Shown here: piece by piece, positions 15,814 through 23,942 of the stretch
How the letters are laid out: the number at the start of each line of letters is the position of its first letter
Numbering within the stretch: position 1 is the stretch's first letter
NCBI GenBank assembly: GCA_947625555.1
Contig: CANQOT010000012.1
Coordinates: forward strand, 1-48,316
DNA: 48,316 nt
Reading direction: 5' to 3'
Source of the DNA: an uncultured Clostridia bacterium
Lineage (GTDB): Bacteria; Bacillota; Clostridia; Christensenellales; Borkfalkiaceae
Notes under the pieces: model-generated
Database searches by the model: none
The model's input: the letters and a program-made list of their open reading frames with translations, nothing else
What the model was told of the DNA's origin: nothing
Program-made: the position numbers and the translations under genes

Positions 15814-17681
15814 AGATCCATGTGCTTCCGCAGGAAGTTTTCAATAAGATCGCGGCGGGGGAGGTCGTCGACCGCCCGTACTCCGTCGTCAAGGAACTCG
15901 TCGAAAACGCCATCGACGCGGGCGCGACTGCGGTCTCCGTCGAGACGGAAGGCGGCGGAAAGACGCTCATCCGCGTGACCGACAACGGCGGGGGGATCGG
16001 AAAGGACGACCTCGTTTCCGCCTACCTTCCGCATGCCACGAGCAAACTGCAAAGTGCGGAAGATCTCTTCGGCGTGACGACGCTCGGCTTCCGCGGCGAG
16101 GCGATCGCCTCCATTGCCTCCGTCTCCAAGATGAAGATCGTCTCGCGGACGGAGGGGGGCGATGCCTTTTCGCTCTCCTGTTTGGGCGGGAAGATCGGCG
16201 AGATCGTTCCCGCGGCGGGGGCGCAGGGCACCGAAGTGACGGTGGAAGAACTCTTCTTCAATACGCCAGCCCGCCTCAAATTCTTAAAATCGGACGCACA
16301 GGAAGAGGGGGACGTCGCAAATATGATGGCGCGCTTTATCCTCTCGCGCCCCGAAATTTCCTTTACTTACACGGCGAACGGGAAGATCAAGTACCGCTCC
16401 TACGGCGACGGGCTCTCTTCGGCGATCGCGAACGTCTATGGCGCGGATATCCTGGATCAACTCTTCGAGATCGATGCGGATAAACACGGCATCAAGGTCC
16501 ACGGATTTATCGGGAACCAAAACTTTTCCAAGCCCAACCGCACCTATCAGAGCCTCTTCGTCAACGGCCGCTATGTCGTCAACCAAACGGTTTCCGCCGC
16601 GCTCACCAACGCCTATGCGAGCTACCTCATGAAGCGGCAATACCCCTTCTATGTGCTCTTTTTGGACGTTCCGCCCGAGATCGTGGACGTGAACGTCACC
16701 CCCAACAAATCCGACGTCCGTTTTGCGGATAACCAGATCATCTACGGGAGCGTGTATTCCGTCGTCTCGGCCGTCCTCGACGGCAACTCCCGCGCCCTCG
16801 AATATTTGGCGGGGAGCGCTCCCGCACCCGCATCAAAGCCCGTGCAAGAGGCGATCGTGTTCGAAAAGTCCTCCGAACCGCCCAAGGTCCTGCCTTCCAT
16901 GACATATGAAGAGGCGAAGAAGGAGCTCGAATTTGATGTCCCGCCCATTGCGGGAAAGGTCAACCTTCCCCGCCGCACGTTGGACCTCACGGCGGCCCTC
17001 GAAGTCCATGCGCCCACCGCCGGCGAGGAGAAGCACGAGGACGCCTTCGAGGAGAACAAGAAACTGCTCCTCGAACAGGAAAAAGCGAAACAGCAGCGCG
17101 TGGACGTGCGGTCGCTCCGCTTCAAGGGAGAACTTTTCCGCACCTATCTCTTCTATGAGAGCGGCGACGACGCCTATATCGTCGACCAGCATGCGGCGCA
17201 CGAGCGGCTCATCTACGATAAGTTGCGCGCAAAGCTCGAAAGCCGCGCGATCGTATCCCAGCCCATGCTCGTGCCCTTCGTCCTTACGCTCAACGGGCCC
17301 GAGTTTGCCTTCATCTGCAAACAGTTCCCCCTTTTAGAGGAGATCGGCTTCGAAGTGGGCGAGTTCGGCGGCAATTCCATCAAGGTCTCCGCCGTCCCTT
17401 CCGATCTCATGAACATCGATCTTACCGCCTTTTTCGGGGAGATCGTCGCCACGATGGAGTCGCTTCGCGCCATCAAACTTGCCGACCTTCTCAAAGATAA
17501 GCTCGCCTCGGCGGCCTGTAAGGCCGCTGTGAAGGGCGGGGAATTCCTCACCGAAGAGGAGGCCGCGGCGCTCCTCGAACGCATGGACGGCGATATGGGC
17601 CTCAAATGCCCGCACGGCCGCCCCGTCGCCGTACATATCAAAAAGAGCGAGATGGAAAAGCTCTTCAAGCGTATCGTATGA
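15810..17681 (+). CDS. mutL: DNA mismatch repair protein MutL, endonuclease type (623 aa)
   Basis: GHKL ATPase with catalytic E32 in ELVENAIDAGA and the DNGGGI motif. The C-terminal domain carries DQHAAHER starting at D459 and CPHGRP near the end, the metal-binding motifs of MutL proteins that nick DNA themselves, expected in bacteria without MutH. The ATG at 15810 overlaps the mutS stop and has GGAAGGAGA upstream; an earlier in-frame ATG at 15792 lies inside mutS and is less likely. A 100-residue low-complexity linker (about 330-430) separates the two domains. The stop overlaps miaA by four bases. Confidence 0.96.
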   Translation: MKIHVLPQEVFNKIAAGEVVDRPYSVVKELVENAIDAGATAVSVETEGGGKTLIRVTDNGGGIGKDDLVSAYLPHATSKLQSAEDLFGVTTLGFRGEAIASIASVSKMKIVSRTEGGDAFSLSCLGGKIGEIVPAAGAQGTEVTVEELFFNTPARLKFLKSDAQEEGDVANMMARFILSRPEISFTYTANGKIKYRSYGDGLSSAIANVYGADILDQLFEIDADKHGIKVHGFIGNQNFSKPNRTYQSLFVNGRYVVNQTVSAALTNAYASYLMKRQYPFYVLFLDVPPEIVDVNVTPNKSDVRFADNQIIYGSVYSVVSAVLDGNSRALEYLAGSAPAPASKPVQEAIVFEKSSEPPKVLPSMTYEEAKKELEFDVPPIAGKVNLPRRTLDLTAALEVHAPTAGEEKHEDAFEENKKLLLEQEKAKQQRVDVRSLRFKGELFRTYLFYESGDDAYIVDQHAAHERLIYDKLRAKLESRAIVSQPMLVPFVLTLNGPEFAFICKQFPLLEEIGFEVGEFGGNSIKVSAVPSDLMNIDLTAFFGEIVATMESLRAIKLADLLKDKLASAACKAAVKGGEFLTEEEAAALLERMDGDMGLKCPHGRPVAVHIKKSEMEKLFKRIV

Positions 17682-18586
17682 AAAAGCTCCTCGTCATCTG
17701 CGGCCCCACGGCCTCGGGTAAGAGCGCGCTCGCCGTCGAATGTGCGAGGCGCATTCAAGGGGAGGTGGTCTCCTGCGACGCCTTTCTCATCTACCGCGGC
17801 CTCGATATCGGCACGGCAAAGCCGACGATGGAGGAGCGACAGGGCGTTCCGCACCACATGATCGACGTCGCGGAGGCAGGGGAGAATTTCTCCGTGAGCG
17901 ATTTCGAAAGGCTGGCACTCCCGATCGTCGAGGATATCCTCGCACGGGGAAAGACGCCCGTCCTTTGCGGCGGAACGGGATTCTATCTCAACGCGCTCCT
18001 CTTTCGGCATTCCTTTGGGAATGCGCCCGCATCGGAGCAGATCAGGCAAAAGTACGAGAGGATCGAGCGCGAGGAGGGGAGGGAAGCCCTTCACAGAAGA
18101 TTGGAAGAAGTGGACCCCGAGAGTGCCGCCCTTTTGCATGTGAACGACGTGAAAAGGGTGGTGCGCGCCCTCGAGATCTACGAACTGACGGGCAGCAAAA
18201 AATCGGCACAAAAAGACGATACGATGCCGCGCTATCCCTACGAAGCGTTCGCCTTGAACTTCCCGCGCGACATGCTCTATGCCCGCATCGCGGCGCGCAC
18301 GAAGCAGATGCTAAGGAGCGGCCTCGTGGAGGAAGTGGAAGAGCTCCTCCAAAGGGGAGTGCCCGAATGTGCGCAGTGCATGCAGGGAATTGGCTATAAA
18401 GAAGTGGTCGAAGGCTTGAAAAACGGCGATAATCATAGTACTATGTCAGACATAATAGAGAAGAATACACGCAATTATGCTAAGCGACAGGTGACTTTTT
18501 TTAAGAAATTGCCCGGTCTGCATTGGATCGCCCCCGCAAAGACGGAGGCATGCGTCGAGGAGGTCTTACGCATCTATGGAAATTGA
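17678..18586 (+). CDS. miaA: tRNA dimethylallyltransferase MiaA (302 aa)
   Basis: Adds dimethylallyl to A37 of tRNAs reading UNN codons, the step before MiaB. The P-loop GPTASGKS is at 9-16, and the DIGTAKPT and GGTGFYL motifs follow. Conserved GIGYKE and KRQ elements occur near the C-terminus. ATGA overlap with mutL. Between the last two is a short, AT-rich stretch (18431-18465) that carries the recurring AGTACTATGTCAGACA motif and encodes HSTMSD, unusual in a GC-rich gene. The gene downstream starts 11 bases before this stop. Confidence 0.95.
   Translation: MKKLLVICGPTASGKSALAVECARRIQGEVVSCDAFLIYRGLDIGTAKPTMEERQGVPHHMIDVAEAGENFSVSDFERLALPIVEDILARGKTPVLCGGTGFYLNALLFRHSFGNAPASEQIRQKYERIEREEGREALHRRLEEVDPESAALLHVNDVKRVVRALEIYELTGSKKSAQKDDTMPRYPYEAFALNFPRDMLYARIAARTKQMLRSGLVEEVEELLQRGVPECAQCMQGIGYKEVVEGLKNGDNHSTMSDIIEKNTRNYAKRQVTFFKKLPGLHWIAPAKTEACVEEVLRIYGN
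18434..18452 (+). repeat. Recurring motif, second locus (in miaA)
   Basis: CATAGTACTATGTCAGACA. Bases 18434-18449 equal the PBP-gene copy (minus strand, 9178-9163), and 18437-18452 equal the purB-start copy (46687-46702). It contains the palindrome ATAGTACTAT. Confidence 0.75.
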
Positions 18587-19796
18587 AGAGAGGATCGCGC
18601 GGGCGGAGGAGAGCCTGAAAGCGCAGTTTTCATCCATCGATAAAATTGCGCTCTATAATACGGAGAAGGTCCTTTCCGCCTTCCGCGAAGAGGAGATCGC
18701 TCTCCGCCACTTCTTCCCTTCCACGGGCTACGGCTACGGCGACGAGGGACGGGAGAAGCTCGGAAAAGTTTATGCGCGCGCATTCGGCGCGGAGGAGGCC
18801 ATCGTCTCGCCCGCCCTTCTTTCGGGCACGCATGCGCTCACCGTCGCACTCTTCGGCGTCTTGCGCCCGCGCGACAATATTTTATTTATTTCGGGCAATC
18901 CCTACGATACCATCCAAGGCGTCATTTGGGGGGAGGGGAACGGCTCGCTCAAAGATTTCGGCGTCGGCTATGAAATCATTCCCCTCGACGATAGGGGCAA
19001 GGTGGACTTCCCCGCCGTAAAAAGTGCCCTTTGTGAAGGGAAATTCCGCATGGTCTACATCCAGCGGTCGCGCGGCTACGAGCTTCGCGACGCCTTTTCC
19101 GTCGAGGAGATCGGTAAAATGTGTGCATTTGTGCGCACATGCGGATTCGAGGGGTGCATCTTCGTCGATAATTGCTACGGCGAGTTTGTCGAAACGCGGG
19201 AACCTTCGGAAGTTGGCGCCGACCTCATCGTCGGGAGTCTCATCAAAAATCCCGGTGGCGGGCTTGCCCCGACGGGCGGCTATATCGCGGGCAAGACGTG
19301 TTATGTCGCGCAGTGCGCGAATCGCCTCACCGCACCCTCGGTGGGCGGGGAGATCGGCTCCTATGCCTATGGATATCAGCAATTCTTCCAAGGGTTCTTC
19401 CTCGCGCCGCACGTCGTCGCACAGGCCTTGAAGGGGGGGCTTCTCATCGGGAAGTGTATGGAAGATTTGGGCTTCGAGAACTTCCCGAAGCTCGAAAAGC
19501 CGCTCGCGGATATCACCCGCGCCATCCGCTTCAACACCGAAAGGGAGCTCACGGATTTCATTCAATCCGTACAGGAGGTCTCTCCCGTCGATAGTTTTGT
19601 AAAACTCGAAGCGTGGGATATGCCCGGCTACGACGATAAGGTCATCATGGCGGCCGGCACCTTCGTGGCGGGGTCGAGCATCGAACTCTCCGCCGACGCG
19701 CCCATCCGAAAGCCCTACACGGCCTATTTTCAAGGCGGGCTCACCTACGAGCACTGCACCCTCGCCTGTAAGGCGATCTTAAAGAAACTATTGTAA
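18576..19796 (+). CDS. Methionine gamma-lyase-like PLP protein, 'aluminium resistance' family (YnbB-like, 406 aa)
   Basis: Fold-type I PLP enzyme of the Cys/Met metabolism group. SGTHALTVALFG near residue 82-93 fits the phosphate-binding segment, and K224 in GSLIKNPGGG is the likely PLP lysine. The family is often labelled aluminium resistance protein after one early report; the true reaction is unknown, and C-S lyase activity is inferred. GAGGAGG lies 12 bases upstream. It overlaps miaA by 11 bases and is the last gene of the operon; a hairpin terminator follows at 19821. Confidence 0.87.
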   Translation: MEIEERIARAEESLKAQFSSIDKIALYNTEKVLSAFREEEIALRHFFPSTGYGYGDEGREKLGKVYARAFGAEEAIVSPALLSGTHALTVALFGVLRPRDNILFISGNPYDTIQGVIWGEGNGSLKDFGVGYEIIPLDDRGKVDFPAVKSALCEGKFRMVYIQRSRGYELRDAFSVEEIGKMCAFVRTCGFEGCIFVDNCYGEFVETREPSEVGADLIVGSLIKNPGGGLAPTGGYIAGKTCYVAQCANRLTAPSVGGEIGSYAYGYQQFFQGFFLAPHVVAQALKGGLLIGKCMEDLGFENFPKLEKPLADITRAIRFNTERELTDFIQSVQEVSPVDSFVKLEAWDMPGYDDKVIMAAGTFVAGSSIELSADAPIRKPYTAYFQGGLTYEHCTLACKAILKKLL

Positions 19797-19820
19797 GTGC
19801 ACAAGACTTCTCACTTTGTT

Positions 19821-19846
19821 AGGGGCGAACAGAATGTTCAGCCCCT
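19821..19846 (+). terminator. Terminator of the sirtuin-to-lyase operon
   Basis: AGGGGC-GAACA (19821-19831), loop GAA, TGTTC-(A)-GCCCCT (19835-19846). The 11-bp stem with one bulge is followed by an AT-rich tail (GTATTTTATATTT). Confidence 0.75.
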
Positions 19847-19929
19847 GTATTTTATATTTAGGACGTATTTCATAAGAAAAATAGGTTGACCGTAACGAGA
19901 AAAATATTTTTATATTGGTGATTAAAAAT

Positions 19930-20368
19930 CATTGACTTTCATTCAATGTTTCGTGAAATCTACGAGGAAGCCCAACGGTACGACGGACCCTTTATGGATC
20001 GGCTGACATTTTACATGGTCACTTTTTCGGGACATATCGAAAGGGACGGACTTAAACTCTGCCAAGAATGGGTGCGCAATACCGTAGACCCCGATCTCGT
20101 GGAGAACCCCTACGACAAGGAAAAACTCCATATGGACAACGATTCCATGAAAGGAATGATACAAAAGGGCGTTGAACGGGGCGAACTCAAAGAAGATACG
20201 CCCGTAGACGCGCTCGCCGACGCCTTGACGGACGTCATTTACGGCGAAATGCTATGCTGGGATATGGCGGGCGGAGCGTACAGTTATGAGGAGCGAACCA
20301 AAAAGTTTTGCTCGATGTTTTTGCCCGCAATGATGAGACCATACTTAAACGGCAATGCCGAACAATAA
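19930..20368 (+). pseudogene. Remnant of a TetR-family repressor lacking its DNA-binding domain
   Basis: An ORF from ATG 19946 to 20368 (140 codons) corresponds only to the C-terminal ligand-binding/dimer part of a TetR regulator (MFREIYEEAQRYDGP, later GVERGELKEDTP and a C-terminal FLPAMMRPYL). No helix-turn-helix is encoded and no ribosome site precedes it. The first ATG is part of the inverted repeat CATTGA-7-TCAATG (19930-19948), which contains TGACTTTCATTCA, a TetR-operator-like sequence. A deletion seems to have joined the promoter/operator directly to the middle of the gene. An old promoter may survive (TTGACC at 19886, TATATT at 19911). An alternative is a stand-alone dimerisation protein, which I consider less likely. 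Confidence 0.7.
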
Positions 20369-20385
20369 AATAGGAGAAAACGAAG

Positions 20386-20540
20386 ATGAGTGAAATCAAA
20401 AAATTGGGATTCGGACTCATGCGACTGCCGCAAAAATCTGCTGCACAACCTCAACCGCTATCTCTACGACGCGGAAGTGAAAGCCTGTCATCTGTTCGAT
20501 TACATGAAGAAGTGGAAGCAGCAGGGAAAAATACGCCACG
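20386..20540 (+). pseudogene. Doubly deleted aldo/keto reductase remnant
   Basis: After a good ribosome site (AGGAG) and ATG at 20386 the sequence encodes MSEIKKLGFGLMRLPQK, the N-terminus of an aldo/keto reductase. At about 20437 it jumps, one frame over, to LLHNLNRYLYDAEVKACHLF and then KKWKQQGKIRH, an internal piece of the same family normally about 80-100 residues further on. The rest is missing and a terminator follows. In frame with the ATG only 54 codons remain (stop at 20550). A tetR followed by an aldo/keto reductase is a common operon, so both remnants probably decayed together. Confidence 0.72.
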
Positions 20541-20551
20541 CACATCCTAAT

Positions 20552-20577
20552 CCTTCCCCCAAAGGGAAGGTTTTTTT
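20552..20577 (+). terminator. Intrinsic terminator after the aldo/keto reductase remnant
   Basis: CCTTCCC (20552-20558), loop CCAAA, GGGAAGG (20564-20570), then seven T. It may be the original operon terminator or part of a dispersed element. Confidence 0.75.
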
Positions 20578-20600
20578 CATCCAAAATTTGCCAAAAACGC

Positions 20601-20629
20601 TTGACGCCGTCTCCCGTTTGTGATAGTAT
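20601..20629 (+). promoter_or_regulatory. Promoter of the SPFH operon
   Basis: TTGACG (20601-20606), 17-base spacer, TAGTAT (20624-20629). The expected start of transcription (about 20636) lies inside the paired operator. Confidence 0.75.
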
Positions 20630-20631
20630 TA

Positions 20632-20650
20632 TGATATCAAAATGATATCA
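20632..20650. promoter_or_regulatory. Paired TGATATCA operator at the SPFH operon start
   Basis: The 8-base palindrome TGATATCA occurs at 20632-20639 and 20643-20650, separated by AAA, so the centres are 11 bases (one helical turn) apart. It covers the expected +1. Tandem short palindromes one turn apart are typical of ribbon-helix-helix repressors, and the third-to-last partner in this operon is such a protein (21672-21851); autoregulation is inferred. Confidence 0.6.
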
Positions 20651-20666
20651 CCAAAGGAGGCATATC

Positions 20667-21602
20667 ATGGAAGTCAAGGATTTCGATAAAATTACCGAAA
20701 GACCCGCGAAGGAAAAGAGCGGTTGGGCGATGCTTGCCGTTACGATCGCGGTCATTTTGTGCGGGATCGGGCTGTTCGCGGCGGGCGCGGTGTTCCTCGA
20801 TGCAAGCGCAGCATTCGTTGCGCTCATGGTGCTGGGCGTGCTTGTCATTCTCTCGGGCCTCTTCCTTACCAGCGGCTTTAAGCTCTTGCAGCCCAACGAG
20901 GCCTATGTCCTCACGCTCTTCGGCAAGTACCATGGCACCATCAAGCGCGACGGATTTTATTGGGTGAACCCGTTCTGCGCGGCGGTCAATCCCGCCCGCC
21001 TCACGATGGGAGGGAAGAAGCTCTCCTTAAAGGCGATGACGCTCAACAACGACAAGCAGAAGGTCAACGACGAAGAGGGGAACCCCATCGAGATCTCCGT
21101 CGTCGTCATTTGGCGCATCACCAACACGGCGAAGGCTGTTTTCAACGTGGAAAATTATATGGCTTACCTTTCGACGCAGTGCGACGCGGCCATTCGACAG
21201 GTCGCGCGGCAGTACCCTTACGACGTTTCCTCCAACGGCGACGAGACGTCACTCCGCGGCAGTGCGCAGGAGATTGCCGAGGTCTTGCGTGTGGAACTAC
21301 AACAGCGCACCGAAATGGCGGGCATCGAGATTTTGGAAGCCCGTATCTCCCACCTCGCCTACGCGCCCGAGATCGCGGCGGCCATGTTGCAACGCCAGCA
21401 GGCCTCGGCCATCATCGCGGCAAGGCAGAAGATCGTGGAAGGAGCCGTCTCCATGGTGGAGATGGCGCTCAACAAGCTCTCGGAGGAGAACGTCGTCGAG
21501 CTCGACGACGAACGCAAGGCGCAGATGGTGAGCAATCTCCTCGTCGTCCTCTGCGGCAACCGCGACGCCCAGCCTGTCGTCGGCACAGGGTCGATCTACT
21601 AA
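20667..21602 (+). CDS. SPFH/Band 7 (stomatin-prohibitin-flotillin) membrane protein (311 aa)
   Basis: Two hydrophobic segments (about 20-42 and 47-69) precede an SPFH domain (about 70-280) with [19 protein letters not shown], the usual domain entry. The C-terminal helix-rich part includes the [18 protein letters not shown] segment typical of the family. SPFH proteins form membrane-associated rings and scaffolds; the bacterial role is poorly defined. A strong ribosome site (AAAGGAGG) precedes the ATG. Two small membrane proteins and an RHH protein follow, apparently as one operon up to the terminator at 22554. No protease (NfeD type) is adjacent, unlike many slipin operons. Confidence 0.9.
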   Translation: MEVKDFDKITERPAKEKSGWAMLAVTIAVILCGIGLFAAGAVFLDASAAFVALMVLGVLVILSGLFLTSGFKLLQPNEAYVLTLFGKYHGTIKRDGFYWVNPFCAAVNPARLTMGGKKLSLKAMTLNNDKQKVNDEEGNPIEISVVVIWRITNTAKAVFNVENYMAYLSTQCDAAIRQVARQYPYDVSSNGDETSLRGSAQEIAEVLRVELQQRTEMAGIEILEARISHLAYAPEIAAAMLQRQQASAIIAARQKIVEGAVSMVEMALNKLSEENVVELDDERKAQMVSNLLVVLCGNRDAQPVVGTGSIY

Positions 21603-21671
21603 ACGGACCCGCGCAAAAAATCAAATTGAGCGTCTCTTTTGGAAGGGGCAGAAATGGAATAAGGTGAGGGA

Positions 21672-21851
21672 ATGGACGACGAAAAAAGTACGGAAAAAAC
21701 AAAAAAGCAGGTGCCGCTCAGGCTTTCGCCATCGCTCTATGCCGAGCTCATGCGCTGGGCAGACGAGGAGTTCCGCTCTCTGAACGGGCAGATCGAGTAT
21801 CTGCTCACGGTGTGCGTCAGGAAGAGAAGGGGGGACGAAAAGCATGGATGA
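21672..21851 (+). CDS. Arc-like ribbon-helix-helix DNA-binding protein (59 aa)
   Basis: A short gene with AAGGTGAGG just before the ATG. After a charged N-terminus ([12 protein letters not shown]) comes [20 protein letters not shown], matching the Arc/CopG pattern: a beta strand (VPLRL) that contacts DNA as a dimer, then two helices with the turn at [12 protein letters not shown]. Such dimers bind operators made of short tandem sites. The stop overlaps the next ATG by eight bases, so the gene is translated with the small membrane proteins. Its likely target is the paired TGATATCA upstream of the SPFH gene (inference). It could also be a structural partner rather than a regulator. Confidence 0.8.
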   Translation: MDDEKSTEKTKKQVPLRLSPSLYAELMRWADEEFRSLNGQIEYLLTVCVRKRRGDEKHG

Positions 21852-22191
21852 AGCGCTCATCGTCGGCATCGTGCTGATCTCGATCTTCATCGTTGCCATG
21901 GTGTACATCTTTGCGAAGATCATCGGGTTCCAAAAGATGGTCGGGACGTACTTCTATCACTATGGGCCCCATAAGATCGCCGTCGGCGTCACCGCGAAGA
22001 GCCTTTCGCTCTACATAGACGGGGATCTCGTCGACGAACGCAAGGCGCTCAACGTCTATGTCTGCACGCTCTGTTCCGAACTCGGCGACGTCAGGATCCG
22101 CGCCCGCGTGGACGGGAGGTTGGGGCGCATGCGCGTCGGCGTGACGGCGGACGACGTTTCGCTGCCCTTCGACAGGAAAGAAGAGCGTTGA
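21844..22191 (+). CDS. Small membrane protein of unknown family, first paralogue (115 aa)
   Basis: Not recognised. One N-terminal transmembrane segment (about 5-27) is followed by an ~85-residue domain rich in predicted beta strands. It shares with the next gene the pattern Y-x-Y/H, then S/V-x-LY-I/V-DG-x-L-x-DE, a VC near the middle, I/V-K/R-AR and V/I-GV/L at the end, so the two are tandem paralogues of similar length. It starts inside the RHH gene (8-base overlap) and ends 10 bases before the second paralogue. By position it probably works with the SPFH protein at the membrane. Confidence 0.78.
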   Translation: MDEALIVGIVLISIFIVAMVYIFAKIIGFQKMVGTYFYHYGPHKIAVGVTAKSLSLYIDGDLVDERKALNVYVCTLCSELGDVRIRARVDGRLGRMRVGVTADDVSLPFDRKEER

Positions 22192-22201
22192 GGAGGGAAA
22201 T

Positions 22202-22543
22202 ATGCCCGAGGATACTTTGATCGCGTTGATTTTAACGATCGTTCTTACAGTGGCCGTGGTGGCGATCATCATTGCCGAGGTCGTCTGGATCACGAAAACG
22301 CATAAAAAATATTTATACAGCTTCCGTTCGCACGAGATCGTCTTTCGGGTCGCGCGGAATCGCGTGCAACTCTATGTCGACGGCGTTTTGGAGGATGAAC
22401 TCGGCGGTCTACGCGTCTGCATGTTGCATGCCACCGTGGAGGGCGTCGAGATCAAGGCGCGCTACGAGCTGCGTGGCTTCAAGGTGCAGATCGGCCTCTC
22501 GGCGGGCGGCACGCCCCTGCAACTCATGGGGATGGGAAAATAG
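22202..22543 (+). CDS. Small membrane protein of unknown family, second paralogue (113 aa)
   Basis: Not recognised; paralogue of the preceding gene with the same layout: N-terminal transmembrane segment (about 6-28), a basic stretch (KTHKK), then a soluble domain containing LYVDGVLEDE and VEIKARYELRG. GGAGGG precedes the ATG. It closes the operon, and a 14-bp terminator follows ten bases after the stop. Two related but different subunits suggest a hetero-oligomer (inference). Confidence 0.78.
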   Translation: MPEDTLIALILTIVLTVAVVAIIIAEVVWITKTHKKYLYSFRSHEIVFRVARNRVQLYVDGVLEDELGGLRVCMLHATVEGVEIKARYELRGFKVQIGLSAGGTPLQLMGMGK

Positions 22544-22553
22544 GGTTTGACGT

Positions 22554-22586
22554 AAAAGGGCGCTCCCTTGTCGGGAGCGCCCTTTT
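22554..22586 (+). terminator. Terminator of the SPFH operon
   Basis: AAAAGGGCGCTCCC (22554-22567) pairs perfectly with GGGAGCGCCCTTTT (22573-22586) around TTGTC: a 14-bp stem ending in TTTT. Confidence 0.9.
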
Positions 22587-22663
22587 GGATGAAAATTTTA
22601 GCCGAATGCGCCCATCGCGCCTCCTCTTGAATAAGATGAAGAAGGGGAGAGGACACAAAGAAT

Positions 22664-22696
22664 TAGAAAGAGACGCCCCCGTCATAAGGGGACGCC
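22664..22696 (-). terminator. Terminator of rpsT
   Basis: On the minus strand GGCGTCCCC (22696-22688) pairs with GGGGGCGTC (22680-22672), two G-T pairs included, around a 7-base loop, and is followed by TCTTTCT. It starts about 20 bases after the rpsT stop. Nothing else is recognised between it and the SPFH terminator. Confidence 0.65.
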
Positions 22697-22717
22697 TTCC
22701 AAGCGATCGGTCTTACG

Positions 22718-22984
22718 TTATGCGGCAAGCGAGGCGAGCTTCTTTGCGAGCTTTGCCTTCTTGTTCGCGGCGTTGTTCTTGTGCAGAATGCCCTTGGAAA
22801 CGGCGGAATCGATGGCCGAGACCGTCTCGGGAAGCAGTTTTTCGGCAAGTTCTTTATCGCCTGCGTTGACGGCGGCGAGGAACTTCTTGATCTGCGTTTT
22901 GAGAGCGGACTTGATGGCCTTGTTCTCCAACGTTTTCTTTTCGGTGACGAGAACGCGCTTTTTCGCGGATTTGATGTTGGGCAC
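22718..22984 (-). CDS. rpsT: 30S ribosomal protein S20 (88 aa, GTG start)
   Basis: Primary 16S-rRNA-binding protein of the 30S subunit. The start is the GTG at 22984-22982, giving the family N-terminus (M)[16 protein letters not shown] lies nine bases upstream. A longer frame begins 14 codons earlier but its extra residues do not fit S20. The C-terminus is the usual Lys/Ala-rich helix ([15 protein letters not shown]). Single-gene unit with promoter at 23027-23055. Confidence 0.95.
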   Translation of the reverse strand: MPNIKSAKKRVLVTEKKTLENKAIKSALKTQIKKFLAAVNAGDKELAEKLLPETVSAIDSAVSKGILHKNNAANKKAKLAKKLASLAA

Positions 22985-23026
22985 GGTTTTTACTCCTTTG
23001 ATGACCTTTCTTGAATAACATTGCAC

Positions 23027-23055
23027 ATTTTAGCATAAAATCCGTGCTTTGTAAA
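23027..23055 (-). promoter_or_regulatory. Promoter of rpsT
   Basis: On the minus strand TTTACA (23055-23050), 17-base spacer, TAAAAT (23032-23027) with an upstream TG (extended -10). Confidence 0.75.
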
Positions 23056-23111
23056 CTGTTTTTCATCGAAAGCGGCAAAAAAATTCATAAAAATTGCAAA
23101 GAGGTGAGAAG

Positions 23112-23900
23112 ATGAGGGGAAAAAGCGGCCCGCGGGTGGGCGTGTTCGACAGCGGGATCGGCGGGCTCACGGTGCTCAAAGACTGTTATAAGAGGGCTTC
23201 GGGGGTTACATTTTTTTATTTTGGAGATAATTGCAACGCACCCTACGGGAGCAAGGAAAGGGGGGAGATCGAAGCGCTCGTCGAAAGGGGGCTCAAAACG
23301 CTCGCGCGGCACAAGATCGATATCGCCGTTCTCGCCTGCAACACGGCGAGCGCTGTCTGCCTCGAAGAGATGCGCAAAAAATTTCCCTTCCCCATCGTGG
23401 GGATGGAGCCCGCTGTCTCTCCCGCAGCGCGCAACTTCCGCCGCATCCTCGTCCTCTGCACGCCGCGCACGGCGGAGAGCGAGCGGCTCAAAAGGCTCAT
23501 CGCCCGCCATCCCTCGTGCGAGATCACCGTGTTTGCCGCAAAGGACCTCGCGGGCGCCATCGAGGACAAACTTCTCAAAAAGCGGCCGCTCGATCTTGCG
23601 CAGCATCTCCCTTCGGGAGCATGGGATGCCGTCGTTCTGGGCTGTACGCACTACGCCTTCCTGCGCGACGAAATTGCCGCATTTTACGGCGCAAAGGTGT
23701 TCGATGGGGGAGAAGGGACGGCTCTGCACCTCTGTGACATGATAAATTTAGGGACAAACGACCACTTGAAACCACTTTTAACAAATTCCGTACATACGTT
23801 TGAAAAATGTAAAAAACAAACAAAAAACAGGGTCATTTTTGTCGGTCCGTGCAAGAAAGTGAACAAAGCTATCTTTTTATCGAACATTTGTTCCAAATAA
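23112..23900 (+). CDS. murI: Glutamate racemase MurI (262 aa)
   Basis: Supplies D-glutamate for the peptidoglycan stem. Catalytic features: D13-S14 in VFDSGIGG, C76 in ACNTAS and C178-T-H180 in GCTHY. GAGGTGAG precedes the ATG at 23112; a TTG at 23094 in frame is less likely. The last ~30 residues (from nt 23805) are Lys/Asn-rich and AT-rich compared with the rest. Divergent from rpsT; no clear terminator before the mraZ promoter, only AT-rich sequence. Confidence 0.95.
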   Translation: MRGKSGPRVGVFDSGIGGLTVLKDCYKRASGVTFFYFGDNCNAPYGSKERGEIEALVERGLKTLARHKIDIAVLACNTASAVCLEEMRKKFPFPIVGMEPAVSPAARNFRRILVLCTPRTAESERLKRLIARHPSCEITVFAAKDLAGAIEDKLLKKRPLDLAQHLPSGAWDAVVLGCTHYAFLRDEIAAFYGAKVFDGGEGTALHLCDMINLGTNDHLKPLLTNSVHTFEKCKKQTKNRVIFVGPCKKVNKAIFLSNICSK

Positions 23901-23942
23901 GCAAAAAAATTTTTTACATTTTTATCAATTTTTTTCCTTCTG

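Noticed and set aside
20667-21602. SPFH protein as a classical slipin-NfeD pair
   Set aside because: No NfeD-type protease or OB-fold partner is adjacent; the companions are the RHH protein and unknown small membrane proteins.
21672-22543. RHH protein plus small membrane proteins as a type II toxin-antitoxin system
   Set aside because: The partners are membrane proteins in tandem without toxin motifs, and the operon is led by an SPFH protein; nothing supports a toxin.
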